A DNA stretch of 64,000 bases, from positions 97,821,375 through 97,885,374 of the forward strand of contig CM054179.1 of assembly GCA_028829895.1 (NCBI GenBank). The letters run 5' to 3'. Source of the DNA: Sinotaia quadrata (lineage: Eukaryota; Mollusca; Gastropoda; Architaenioglossa; Viviparidae). This document shows, piece by piece, positions 11,530 to 23,033 of the stretch. The position numbers and the translations under genes were made by a program. Numbering within the stretch: the stretch's first letter is position 1; every line of letters begins with the position of its first letter. The notes under the pieces are model-generated. The model was given only the letters and a program-made list of their open reading frames with translations. It had not been told where the DNA came from and did no database searches.

Positions 11530-14500
11530 TGTGGTGGTGGCCGTATTAGGGGGTGGTAGTGGTGAGTGTGTAGTAGTAGTAGTTGTAGTAATTTTAATGA
11601 CTTTTCACACTGCTATCTCGTGGACATTTCATGACTACGTTTCCTCCGACATTACGTTAGATCCATTGCCTATATGTGTTGTGAATGCACTAAGCAAGCG
11701 GAAATAACAGAACAAGCAAACGCATGTCTCATAATCGATTAGACACTTAACTGAAAACATCGAAAGACTCCCAGAGTGTGAATTGTTGTCGGCCTTTTTC
11801 CAGGACAATTAAAGCTGTAGAATCTTGTGAAGGGAAGAGTAAATGTTACGCTGGCAAAAATCTCTATTTATGTGTGAATACTGTGTGGTTCACACTTCCG
11901 GTCATGTCATACCACCACTTTTGAGAAGCTGGTTCACTCATGTTGCACCGAGAATGTAGCTTGTTTATATTTCCTTATCTCTGTGAACACTGCTTTAAAA
12001 ATTTTCAGCTTCTCAATATGCTTCAAAGTATAAAAAGTTCTGAGTTATGTAAACTCGGCTTGCAAAATCAGTCGGACAAATCGATTACATCATACAGCTT
12101 GTTATAAAGAACCATTCTCCATTTTTTTTTTGTATATTGTATCGCTCCTGCAAAACTTCGCTTACGTAAATTTAATTAATACTTTACATGATGTTAATTT
12201 TTAGTGGTGAGAACTTGCCATTAGAGATCCTTAGAAACGTCCTTTGTCCGACCTTGTCTAGGTTGACTACACCTTATAGTCAAATGCAGCGAGGTGTACG
12301 TGCTAAGAAAATTTACACTTGTCTTTCTTACCATGGTATGTGCTTATTTATCAAATATGACAAATATGACAGGTAGATTGCAATCATTCTCCATGGCAGC
12401 TCAAGACTATCTTTCATTTGTTACATAATCCATACACATAATAATGTTCTTACGTCTGTTTGATCTGTCTGCTTGTTTGGCTGGGGTTAATTCAAAGTCT
12501 TCTTGACAGATTTTGATTGGAATTTTACTTTTGTATACGTAGTGACTTAGAATCAAGGTAGGCTATATAATATCACACTATCCCTTAAGCGAGCGTCCCA
12601 GTAGCCCTAAAACTACGAAAATAGTAAAGTGCATGTGAGCAGGGAACGGCCTCGCCCTCTATCGCTCTGACCTCCATGCACTATAGGTGCTAGCTTTGTG
12701 GATTCTCTGAAATTGACTTTCTCATTCTGCGTATCACATTTGTAGTAAATATTGTATTTTGGTGGATTACACAGCGCTGCACGGTTAGATCTTGTTTTTT
12801 TGCACATTTAACACCAATGTGGACCAGGATGAAGTTATTCAGTATCCAATGAACTTTCTTAAGAACATAACGGTTCCCTGACTTCCGGCCCGTAAAATAT
12901 TACCTGTTGGTGCACCCGTAATGCTGCTTCGTACTCTGAACCCACCAAACTAACGTAATGGAATAAGATTGTGGATGCAGTAGCTATTTATGAATCTTGA
13001 GGGACCATATCGACAGGATGTGGTAAAGGAAAACTGGTGTTCATCCTTGTATTTTCTTAGTCCGAATAACTTCCCCCTTTGAATTTAAACGACTGCAGTT
13101 TCTCGCGAGCGGTGTACGCTGACGATTAATAAATTGAAAGGACAAACACTGCAGACTCCAAGCGTGGACGTTCACTCCACTTGAAAATAAAAATTGGCTT
13201 ACTAATATCGAAGATTTCTATGGCACTTCGATATTAAAATAATACTTGGATTTTTTTTATTTGTGTGTGTGTGTGTGTGTGTGTGTGAGGGTATGCTGTA
13301 TATTGGTTTTTACCCGACGATTTCCAAAAAGTACCATAACATAATTTTTCTTTAAACAACACTCAGAAAATGAACATTATGGGAGCAGAGTTATTGGCCG
13401 AAAAGCTAGTACAAAATAAAATAAACAAACATCATATAATATATTTTTATAATTATTTTCTCTTAAAGTCTCCTTAACAGTTGCTTATGTCTGGTTCACG
13501 GTGAGAGATGTGAAATCTGGACGCCGGCTGATGCAATCTACGCCGCTCTTTTTGGCAAGCTGACAAAATTAAATTAAACTTTGAGGTGTTTTATTAAATA
13601 ACTGCTTTTAATTCCGATCGTTTCATAGAAATGTGCTTTTAACTTGGAGTTTCAGAAGTCTGTTACTTGCATTCCAATGTATGCTAATTTCCAGAAAAGT
13701 GTGTGGGGGGGGGAGGGGAGGAGGCGTATTTGCTGTTTTCTCTGTTTCAGTCTACTCAACTTCACTGTCAATAACTGTTCCTCATAGGAGTTACCCCAAG
13801 ACGTGAGGAAAGCAGCCATATTGGAGATATTAACCATTTTATTTACGACAATCTTTACCATAGTTATGTGTTTGTCTTTTCTCTTTCTCTTACAATTAAT
13901 AAGCTCTGACAAAATATTTTTTAAATAACTGTGGACTTTTTCAGTAGCTTTAAATGTTAATTAATATAATTATTTAGGAATAATATATATGGGGGCTGGA
14001 GGTGATGTGTTTTGTAGAAAAAAAAGTAAACAAAGTACAAGCACAAAAGAGCATTATAATTTCTGCAAATTGAAGTTAGGCTGCTAAGTGTGTGTGTGTG
14101 TATGTGTGTGTGTACGTGTGTATATGTGTATGTGTGTGTGTGTGTGGTAAAACATGTGATCGATCCGATTTGTGAGTGATGCCTGATGCCTGACTAAAGT
14201 ATTCACTTTCTTACAAGCCAGCATGATAACGAAACTAGAAAGGGAAAAAAACACCAACAACAAAAATCAAAAACAAACCGGCATTGCAGGTACTTGAAAT
14301 TTGAATAATTTATTGTCTTTGCTCATTTATCAAGTATATCTTTTCACTAAGAGCGATTTAATTGATGCTGACTTTTCTTCCTAGCCAGCTGTCAACGACA
14401 CTGGCGGCGGTGAAACAAAAGAAAAAGGACTATATATACTTATTCTTGGTACATTCGTCAAGGCTATCTTTGACTAATGGGTTGACACACGCACACCTGT

Positions 14501-15330
14501 TACCTGTAACGTACAAACACATCCTGCACTCAACGTATCTAGTACGCTCAATTTTGTCCCAAGATTGACCATGCACGAATTCGTACTTCGTTTTGGAAGG
14601 AGGTAACAAGCACAAATCAATCTGTAATATTACGACAGTATACTATAAGTTAGTTCCTTTGAAGGGGGAGATGGGGGGTGGGTGGCGAGATTGTAATGGA
14701 GTTGGGAGGATGAGAACTGGGGTCAAAGATTAGACTCGTATATGTCTCAGGTGAAAAAAAATTCCTATCAGCTAATTTTTGCAAATTTTGTGATGGAAAA
14801 AATATTTATAAATCGTTGTCGTCACTATTTCAGTGTTTTGCAAAAACACGCGCACATTTGCTCAAACACATACGTATTTAACACTCTCACACGCATATAT
14901 ATATATACATGTATTTACATACACACACATAAACATGCACAACGGACGCACATGTTCATTATGACCCAGAGTGCATATTTACATTAGTAATAAATTGTAT
15001 CCACACGGAAGACACTTAAAAAAAATGGAAGATAAGATTTCTTCGCTACTAACAAATTTCACTGATTAAAAAAAAATGATTAAAAGCAATTTCTGTTTTC
15101 TAGAGAAGAAACACGGTAGACTTACTAATAGGTACACATCTTAACACAATAAATCTTGGATTAAATATATAGAAATAAATGAATACAAATAACACTAATT
15201 GTCAGTTCTTTGTGCTCTTTAAAACTAAGAGAATAACATGATTAAAGCACTAAAACATAGATGACGTAATTACATCTCTCACTGTCACACTCAGAACACT
15301 TTAAGCACCGTGCTGTAGCTTGGTGGACTT
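11530..15330. other. Intergenic DNA with scattered simple repeats, no gene recognised
   Basis: Contains (TG)n at 13262-13287 and 14088-14146, a G-rich patch at 13708-13730 and an AT/CA patch at 14890-14930. Less AT-rich unique segments are at about 12600-12800, 13080-13180 and 14360-14620. No domain or splice-bounded exon was recognised in any of them. Confidence 0.5.
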
Positions 15331-15806
15331 CACTGTGAGGTTGACAATTAGTACGCCGCATTGCAGTACGGTTCACTTTATTGTGAGGTTGACAATTAGT
15401 ACGCCGTATTGCAGTACGGTTGACTTTATTTTGTGAGGTTGACAATTAGTACGCCGTATTGCAGTACAGTTGACTTTATTGTGAGGTTGACAATTAGTAC
15501 GCCGTATTGCAGTACGGTTGACTTTATTGTGAGGTTGACAATTAGTACGCCGTATTGCAGTACGGTTGACTTTATTGTGAGGTTGACAATTAGTACGCCG
15601 TATTGCAGTACGGTTGACTTTATTGTGAGGTTGACAATTAGTACGCCGTATTGCAGTACGGTTGACTTTATTGTGAGGTTGACAATTAGTACGCCGTATT
15701 GCAGTACGGTTGACTTTATTGTGAGGTTGACAATTAGTACGCCGTAATGTAGTACGGTTGACTTTATTTTGTGAGGTTGACAATTAGTACGCCGTAATGT
15801 AGTATT
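15331..15806. repeat. 48-bp minisatellite, about 10 copies, each with a short hairpin
   Basis: The unit begins GTGAGGTTGACAATTAGTAC and continues GCCGTATTGCAGTACGGTTG and ACTTTATT. Central copies are almost identical; edge copies carry CGCATTGCA or CGTAATGTA variants and two extra bases (TTTTGTG for TTGTG). CCGTA and TACGG around TTGCAG can pair, giving a hairpin in every central unit. Because 48 is divisible by three, both strands show long open frames with a 16-residue period. These are repeat artefacts. Confidence 0.96.
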
Positions 15807-15839
15807 ATGAAACTGACATAAATAAAGTACTGTAAATTA

Positions 15840-16245
15840 TTTGAAATCACAGTGAGGGTGATAAGTTAGAGCATGAACTGGAGCTTGACTGAATTCACTG
15901 AGATGTTGACAAAATTGCAACATTGAATAGAGTTAGCTGGAATTCACTGAGATGTGACAAAATAAAAGCACTAAGCTGGAGCTTGATTGAATTCACAGAG
16001 ATGTTGACAAGGTTACAGCACTGAACTGGAGCTTGACTGAGTTCATGAGATATTGTTAAAATGAAAGCACTAAGCTATAGCTTGATTGAATTCACAGAGA
16101 TTTTGACAAAGAGAAAGCACTAAACTGGAACTTGATTGAATTCACAAAGATGTTGACAAAGTTAAAGCACTAAGCTGGACTTTGAATTCACAGAGATGTT
16201 GACAAAGTTAAAGCACTAAGTTGGAGTTTGATTGAATTCGTACTG
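15840..16245. repeat. Degenerate ~50-bp minisatellite, about 8 copies
   Basis: The recurring unit is GATGTTGACAAAGTTAAAGC followed by ACTAAGCTGGAGCTTGATTG and AATTCACAGA. It has frequent substitutions and some shortened copies. It abuts the 48-bp array and shares its GTTGACAA core, which suggests a common origin. Confidence 0.9.
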
Positions 16246-16249
16246 AATG

Positions 16250-16760
16250 AAGGAGGCATAGTTGGAACACTATATAGAGTTGGCATAATTGCAACACTAT
16301 ACTAAGTTGGCATAATTGCAACACTACATTAAGGTGGCATAATTGCAACAACACGCAACACTACCCTAAATTGGCATAATTACAACACTACACTAAATTG
16401 GCATTATTGCAACGCTACATAAAGTTGGCATAATTGCAACGCTACACTAAATTGGCATAATTGCAGCACTAAAGTTTGCATAATTGCAACGCTACATTAA
16501 GATGCATAGCTGCAACACTATAATAAGGTAGCATAATTGCAACACTACATAAATTTGGCATAATTGCAACGCTACATTAAGGTGGCATTGTTGCAACACT
16601 ATAATAAGGTAGCATAATAGCAACACTACATAAAGTTGGCATAATTGCAACGCTACATTAAGATGGCATAATTGCAACACTACATAAAGTTGGCATAGTT
16701 GCAACACTACAATAAGGTAGCATAATTGCAGCACTACACTAAGTTGGCTTAATTGCAATT
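16250..16760. repeat. ~27-bp minisatellite, about 18 copies
   Basis: The unit resembles TTGGCATAATTGCAACACTA followed by CATTAAG, with single-base variation (GCTACA or ACTACA, AAGTTGG or AAGGTGG). More diverged relatives (GGCATAATTAAAGCACT-like) continue sparsely to about 17120. It is the third member of a run of contiguous arrays starting at 15331. Confidence 0.9.
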
Positions 16761-17121
16761 TTTCTGAGATGGCTTGATGTAGGCCTGCATTACAGTAACA
16801 TGAGTGTCAGAATTCTAACTAAAATTTATATAATTAAAGCACTGAAACCTGGTATGTGCTATAAATATAACTGGGTGACATAATTAAAACACTATAGCCT
16901 GGATGCCTTAACTTAAAACTATATTGTGCTGGCTGCATTATTGAAACGTCTTTGGATAATTATTCTAAAATTGTGGCATGACTCAGAAAGGCATTATTAA
17001 GTTGGTTGAGATAAATGTGTGATATGGCTGGCAAATTAAAGCACTGAATATTCATTAGTACAATGTTAGCAGTCTACATAAGTTGAGAAAACTGTTGTGG
17101 CTTGGTTGGGATGACAAAATT

Positions 17122-18030
17122 AAAGTAATATATTTTGACGTGTTTATAGACTATAGTTTGTTTGATCAGCTACGAGGAGAGTGGGTGAATTATTGTTGTT
17201 TGATTGACCTACCTATATCAATATAATATTGCTAACTAAATTACTGCTGACTGACGTAATTTTAGCACTATGGAATGGACGACTGATTTATATGCATTAA
17301 AGCCTGGCTGACGATCAGTGCACTATGATATGGTTCTAAATCTGTTTAGAAAAACTTATCCGTGAGGTTAGTATTAGTTGTTTTTTTTGGTATAAGTAAC
17401 TTTTAATCTGAACCAAAATATTTGCTTCCCCTACCCATTGATTGTGTAAAATGTTATATTTACATGCACACTTAACAAGCCATAACTCTACATTCTTTTC
17501 TTTCGTTTATAGAAAATCAAATGCTGGAAATCCCTTTCTTCTCTCTTGATTATAATTCTAAGCTATAGAATTTTAAATTGTCAGCTTCCATGTGGATTTC
17601 AAAACACAAAAGAGATTTGTAGAAAATAAAATTTAAAAAAGTATAATCGAAACATTCCGTAATACAAATATTAATCATTATATTGCATAATTCATTTTTT
17701 TTCAAAAACACATTCTTACTCTAAATCTTCATCATTTCCAATATACATAAATATACTAGACTCATCATTACTAAAATAAAGGAGTGGTGAGTTCATGCTT
17801 GCTGTTTACTCCCCCCCCCCCCCTACTGCATTGTCATCCAGACATCACATTTTTTCTTTATTTAACAAAACCACGACGTCATTAAAATACCTCGCTTAAG
17901 TCATCGTTATCAAATTCCTTGAGGTATGGGAAGGTTTTATCTGCATTAAACATTTCCTCACAATCACATTTAAACGGACGCAACATTGTAGACACGCCAA
18001 AAGATGTCAGTCGTTTGCATAAAAGTAACT
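17122..18030. other. Downstream flank of the Ly6-like gene, no separate gene seen
   Basis: AT-rich unique sequence with a homopolymer C run (about 17812-17822). The minus-strand AATAAA at 17862-17857 could serve the Ly6-like transcript. Nothing else is recognisable. Confidence 0.4.
17857..17862 (-). terminator. Candidate polyadenylation signal for the Ly6-like gene
   Basis: AATAAA on the minus strand (TTTATT on plus), about 720 bases past the stop codon at 18580. It is the first canonical hexamer I noticed downstream; ATAAAA variants occur nearer. If used, the 43-bp minisatellite lies in the 3' UTR. Confidence 0.3.
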
Positions 18031-18313
18031 AGAATTGGTAGAACCTCAACAGTCTCAAAGCCATGTCTTTTGCTCTCTAATGGAATCACTTAGGGGCTCC
18101 AGTTTTCTGGTGGAACCACTTAATGGGCTTCAGTGTTCTGGTAGGACATTTCTAGTTTTTGGTTGCCGAGACTTGAGTTCAATGACGAAACGTTTAATAG
18201 TCTCGAAACCATGGGTTTTCCCTGTCACTATAGAAACTTCGTGCATGCCCTCTGATCACAGGGGAGGGTATTCTGTTCGAAGCCGTGGCTTCTTTTCACT
18301 GTCTAAACCATAA

Positions 18314-18505
18314 CAGTTTGAAAGCCTTGGCTTCTATTCGCTGCTGAAGCCTTTTTAGGTTTGAAGGCCTTGGCTTCTATTTGCTGCTGAAGCCTTCTTA
18401 GGTTTGAAAGCCTTGGCTTCTATTCGCTGCTGAAGCCTTCTTAGGTTTGAAAGCCTTGGCTTCTATTCGCTGCTGAAGCCTTCTTAGGTTTGAAGCCATG
18501 GCTTC
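18314..18505. repeat. 43-bp minisatellite with palindromic core, about 4-5 copies
   Basis: The unit begins TTTGAAAGCCTTGGCTTCTA and continues TTCGCTGCTGAAGCCTTCTT and AGG; central copies are nearly perfect. AGCC TT GGCT inside each unit is self-complementary, and GAAGCC/GGCTTC words can pair between units. Degenerate relatives extend left to about 18040. The array ends about 75 bases past the Ly6-like stop codon and is probably transcribed in its 3' UTR. Confidence 0.9.
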
Positions 18506-18579
18506 TTATCACTGGTAGAAGCGTGATACGTTTTATGTCTTACGTCTTACGCCATGGCTTGCGGTCACAAGGAGAATCC

Positions 18580-18791
18580 TCAGTGGTTTACAATCACAGT
18601 AAGGAAGAGAGCAGACAATAGGATTGCGGGGAAAGGTTCGACGACAGCCAGTATCTGCGCAGAGTTGCATAGATGTTTGCCACACATGCACAAGTTGCCA
18701 TTCCCATTTCGCTCCGTGCGACACACCCCATCTATCATGGTAAGGTGAAAGTTCAAATCCGCGGAGCAAGTCCGAATCATATGTAAGACTC
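18580..18791 (-). CDS. Ly6/uPAR (quiver-like) GPI-anchored protein, exon 3 (C-terminal)
   Basis: Encodes residues 94-162 and the stop, with the first two bases completing Gly93. The acceptor at 18793-18792 has a strong pyrimidine tract (TTTTGTTCACTTCTTTTCAAG). The piece reads RTCSADL, then IDGVC, then NGNGNLCMCGKHLCNSA: the Cys-X-Cys and terminal Cys-Asn that close a three-finger Ly6 domain. It adds cysteines 101, 116, 127, 129 and 134. After CNSA comes a short linker and a hydrophobic tail (FPAILLSALFLTVIV) ending three residues before the stop, as in GPI-anchor signals; the cleavage site is probably at Asn135-Ala137. Joined to exon 2 the frame is seamless. Family members modulate ion channels and receptors at the cell surface or act in septate junctions. 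Which role applies here cannot be told from the sequence. Confidence 0.9.
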
Positions 18792-18920
18792 CTTGAAAAG
18801 AAGTGAACAAAACGAAACAGGAATTTAAGCAAATGCAAATGCGGAGAAATTTTTAACTAAGTGTAGAGTATTCAAGCAAAAAGCTGTGTGTCTCTCTAGC
18901 TCTCACGAATGCACGCAACT

Positions 18921-18922
<2 letters not shown>

Positions 18923-18970
<48 letters not shown>

Positions 18971-19135
18971 ACATACACCACACTACACACCTACATACAC
19001 ACACACACCACACACACATACACCCACATACACACATACACACACTCCACACACATACATCACACACACACACATGCAACAAACACACACACACACATGC
19101 AACACCACACACACACACACACACACACACACATG
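18923..19135. repeat. (CA)n-rich cryptic microsatellite
   Basis: CA dinucleotides interrupted by CATA, CACC and ATGCAA words. Translations give meaningless Thr-His or Cys-Val polymers. Confidence 0.97.
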
Positions 19136-20102
19136 CAACAAACACTCACTCGGTCACTCTTGCACCGGATACAGATACAAAAGACATGTCGGTAGCTCTG
19201 GGTATAAAGACCAGCAATTCAGCAATGCGACGACAGTAAACATATTCGCACCGAATAATCGCGACTGATGTAGCATATCAATACTTGGATTGCAGCCCCC
19301 CCCCCCACCCCCTCCAGCACCATATCACTTCCATTCCACCCTTCTTTTCTTAGATTTCTCCCAATCGTTAGTCCCATACAGTCCAGGAAGCGGAACCACC
19401 AGCAGTGGCTCAGAAGATGGTCGTTAATCATCATTCAGTTCATAATCATTATATCGGCAGTTGAATGGCACGGGCAGTGGTTGACATCTTTCCACACAGT
19501 TTGCCAAAGATGGCTTCGCGCTTAAAGACTGCCTAAGAAATCATTCCGCCATAATCTCAGCTTCCAGCACCGGCACAACTGACCCAATTTTTGTTTTTTA
19601 AGTACTAAAACTCATTCCACACTTTTACTTTCTGACGAAACATCCGACTAGGTAATTATTTTCCAGCACTGTCCGCTGTTGTCAGTCTAACAGCATTAAA
19701 TCCTATCGATTAAAAACGGGTCAGAATGCTACAACTCCCCGCTCCTCTCCCCCCTTTCAATGCGCCCATTTGCAAAGTGAACATATTCATAGACATACAA
19801 ACCTGATGTAACTTTTAGATTCAAACAGTGAAAAATCAAATGGAGTAAACTGGGCTTAAGTATGCTTAGCTTCCAGTGGAAAAGAAATGGCACTGTTATT
19901 ATTTAAACCTGTTCTATTAAGTGATTAGTTTGAAATCTTATCAGTTATTTATTCAAATAATAAAGCAATAAAACAGATCAAAGAGATTTCTAAAATCAGT
20001 GACTACATATCCTGTGTGTACACGAGGTGTTTATAAGCGTTTACACATGTGCAGTTTTATCAGATGGAAAATACATTTACAACAGCGCATTCTGCACACC
20101 AC

Positions 20103-20582
20103 ACATTAAAGATTATGTCTTTTCTAGCTCTAGCTTACGACGCTTAAATACTGTCTTTTCTAGCTCTAGCTTACGACGCTTAAAGACTGTCTTTTCTAGT
20201 TCTAGCTTACGACGCTTAAAGATTGTGTCTTTTCTAGCTCTAGCTTACGGCACTTAAAGATTCTTTTCTAGCTCTAGCTTACGACACTTAAAGATTGTGT
20301 CTTTTCTAGCTCTAGCTTACGACACTTAAAGATTGTGTCTTTTCTAGCTCTAGCTTACGACACTTAAAGATTGTGTCTTTTCTAGCTCTAGCTTACGGCA
20401 CTTAAAGATTGTGTCTTTTCTAGCTCTAGCTTACGACACTTAAAGATTGTGTCTTTTCTAGCTCTAGCTTACGACACTTAAAGATTGTGTCTTTTCTAGC
20501 TCTAGCTTACGACACTTAAAGATTGTGTCTTTTCTAGCTCTAGCTTACGGCACTTAAAGATTGTGTCTTTTCTAGCTCTAGT
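20103..20582. repeat. 38-bp minisatellite, about 12-13 copies, near the exon 2 donor
   Basis: The unit is GATTGTGTCTTTTCTAGCTC followed by TAGCTTACGACACTTAAA. Variation is limited (GACGCT/GACACT/GGCACT), and one copy has lost GTGT. On the sense strand of the Ly6-like gene every unit contains GTCGTAAGCT, a donor-like word. The array ends about 250 bases from the real donor of exon 2. Confidence 0.96.
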
Positions 20583-20830
20583 AGTCTAGTTTATGGTTGC
20601 GTTGCTTACCCCTTACTATAAATAAAACAGTCAAGATATGGGGACTTGATATTTTAAATATAAAATCATATTACTATAATATTATACTTTATATTTTCCT
20701 TTCGAATCTACTTTTCTCTCTTTTCTGCTAAGTTTGTGTTTTTAAATTACTATTACTGATATGACTGTAAAAATATTTGGGACACAAAGTGTTAATAAAA
20801 TGTCTACAATAGATCAGCGTTCAAACGCAC

Positions 20831-20971
20831 CATTCTGATACTTTGTCCACTTCAAACAGACGCCATTGTTACACTTCCGTTCCTCAAGGTGAGGGTTGTT
20901 GCGCGGGTCGACAGGGTCAGCGCACGTAGAATTGACAGCAGTTCCTCGACAAGCATAGCATGTGATTGGGT
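20831..20971 (-). CDS. Ly6/uPAR (quiver-like) protein, exon 2 (N-terminal half of the three-finger domain)
   Basis: The acceptor TGCTTTTAG ends at 20972 and the exon's first two bases (AC) complete Asn46. The 141 bases are open and encode PITCYACRGTAVNSTCADP and then KCNNGVCLKW. CysX2Cys near the start, a Cys-Ala-Asp-Pro block and a Cys-X4-Cys-Leu-Lys-Trp block are typical of invertebrate quiver/sleepless-like Ly6 proteins. It contributes cysteines 50, 53, 62, 79 and 84, and one N-glycosylation sequon (Asn59-Ser-Thr). GC content and codon use stand out from the AT-rich repeats on both sides. The last base G pairs with GA of exon 3 to make Gly93. Family assignment is by motif recall; the exact subfamily is uncertain. 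Confidence 0.9.
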
Positions 20972-20984
20972 CTAAAAGCAGACA

Positions 20985-22075
20985 GATTAGAACTTGTTTC
21001 CATTAATGGTTAAAAATTGAGACAGGTGAAAATACAGGCAGACTAAGACTTGTTACAGTAATGGCTAAGAAGAGAGACACAGAGAGATGAACACTTGTTT
21101 CAACAATGGTGAGACAGGTCGAAACACGAACATTGCAACACTTGTTTTTCAAGCTGATTAAGCATTCAAACGGGTCTGGAACAGAGACAAATTAATATAA
21201 TCGAATTTTTTCTCAAAAGATTAAGCAGTGAGACAATCATAGATATTTTGACACTTATTTCGTGTATGATTAAACATGTCAAAACACAGTTTAACACTTG
21301 TTTTCATAATGTCTAAACAGCAAGACATGTCTTAAACATCTAAATAAAACGCTTGTTACCATAATGTTTACACAGTGAGACAGGTTTGGAACATAAACAG
21401 ATTAACACAGTTGGTTGCAGCTGTGGTTAAACCGTGGGACAGGTCAAAATACAGACAGCTTTAAATTAATGTTCACAACGATTAAGAATTGAAACTAGTT
21501 TGGAGCAGAAGCAGATTAAAACTTGTTTCTTTAATAGTTAAACAATGAGATATGTTTGAATCATCGATAAATATTTGTTACAATAATGTTAAGCAATGTA
21601 TAAGACAGGGTCGAAACACAGACAAACTTGTTTCACTATGATCGCAGAATGAATCAAGTTCGAACCATAGATAAATATTTGTTTTTAAAATGATTAAGCT
21701 AAAAGACAGTTCGAAACACAAGCATTTAGCACTTACGGCGCACAATGAAACCAGTTTGAATAATAAAAGGAAAAAAATTCTTTTCATAAGGGTTAGGTAA
21801 TGACACGCGTCTGACACAGACATTTCCACAAAAGTTAAACAGTTCGACAGGTCTAAAATAGTAATGATTAACATTTACTGCTGTAATAAATATACAGTGA
21901 GACAGGTGTGAATGTCAGACAGATTAACACTAGATTCCACAAATTTTTAAAAAAAAGAGTCAGGGTTGGTAGACAGATTAACACAATTTCCATTGTGGTT
22001 AATCAATGAGACAGGTTAGGAAAACAGAGAAATTAATACTTGGTTTCATAATGGTTAAATAGTAAGTCTGAATAA
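20985..22075. repeat. Strongly degenerate ~55-bp minisatellite, roughly 18-20 copies
   Basis: Recurring words are GAGACAGGTCGAAACACAGA, CAGATTAACACTTGTTTC and ATAATGGTTAAACAGT in that order. Many substitutions and length changes (about 50-65 bases) show an old array. It starts about 15 bases upstream, in the gene sense, of the exon 2 acceptor. Confidence 0.85.
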
Positions 22076-22462
22076 GGCATATATTATATACAGCTATTGA
22101 AAACTAAAAGCTATAACAGTTTTACATGCTCTAGCGATAGCATTACTACTGCAGTCACCTAGTGTGCTTGATAATATAAAATCCATGACATACGTACTAC
22201 ATACAGGTATTAAAATAACTACTTTAACCGCTCTCGAGCCTATAATGTGAAACATGTAAACATATGTTTTAGAATATATATTTAGGTGGGTTGTGTATGC
22301 GTTTGTCCGTGTTTATGCGTGTGTGTGTGCATACGTAAGAAGCCTTCAGTGTATTTCAGACTGTGCTTGCTCGAAAAGGAGTTGAAGAATAATAATGTTT
22401 GAAAATTGTACTGTATAATTTACTATACATCGTACATCATACACCATACCTCCTATATTTAA

Positions 22463-22701
22463 TCTCTCTCTCTCTCTCACACACACACATATACACACAC
22501 ATACACACATACACACACATATACACACATACACACACATACACACACATATATACACACATACACACATACACACATACACACATATACACACATACAC
22601 ACACATACACACACACATATACACACACATACACACATACACACACATATACACACATACACACACATACACACACATACACACACACACACACACACAC
22701 A
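22463..22701. repeat. (CT)n(CA)n compound microsatellite
   Basis: A short CT run, then CACATA/CACACA-type repeats over about 225 bases. Confidence 0.97.
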
Positions 22702-22819
22702 AAACGTGTAGTTACTGCTCTATTTTGTATTTGCATAAATACATAAACATACAATGACTACAATTGAATACCACATACTTCCAATCATTTCAATAAATAA
22801 ACATCAGCATTCGTGTGTA

Positions 22820-22823
22820 CACA

Positions 22824-22862
<39 letters not shown>

Positions 22863-22889
22863 ACACACACACACATACACACACACACA

Positions 22890-22921
<32 letters not shown>

Positions 22922-22925
22922 TACA
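22820..22925. repeat. (CA)n microsatellite
   Basis: CA run with a few CATA interruptions. Confidence 0.97.
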
Positions 22926-22940
22926 AATGCTTATAAATAG

Positions 22941-23033
22941 GTATATCCTCTTACAATCACAAAAATTCTTATCTACACTACACACATAAATAAGTATATC
23001 CTCTTACAATCACAAAAATTCTTATCTACACAC
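22941..23033. repeat. 53-bp tandem duplication
   Basis: GTATATCCTCTTACAATCAC followed by AAAAATTCTTATCTACAC occurs at 22941 and again at 22994 without mismatch over about 40 bases, so the duplication is recent. Confidence 0.93.

Larger units (their letters stand above)
18792..20830 (-). other. Intron 2 of the Ly6-like gene
   Basis: The donor GTGCGT at 20830 and acceptor CAAG at 18792 delimit about 2.04 kb. The donor departs from consensus at position +4 (C for A), but it gives the only phase (G|GA) that joins the Ly6 motifs in frame, and reading through reaches TGA within a few codons. The intron contains a CA-rich tract, a G/C-homopolymer patch (19297-19312) and the 38-bp minisatellite. Confidence 0.8.

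Noticed and set aside
15373..15783. 136-codon frame with 16-residue periodicity
   Set aside because: Pure translation of the 48-bp minisatellite; similar open frames exist on the other strand.
21737..21787. Signal-peptide-like start (MKRIFFLLLFKLV) with a GTAAGT donor, close upstream of Ly6 exon 2
   Set aside because: It ends in phase 0, but exon 2 needs phase 1, and it lies inside a degenerate minisatellite. The 51.3 kb exon fits phase and has an upstream in-frame stop.
22346..22985. Long Cys-Val and Thr-His frames
   Set aside because: Translated (CA)n/(TG)n. The same applies at 18886-19268, 34197-34431 and 38453-38676.
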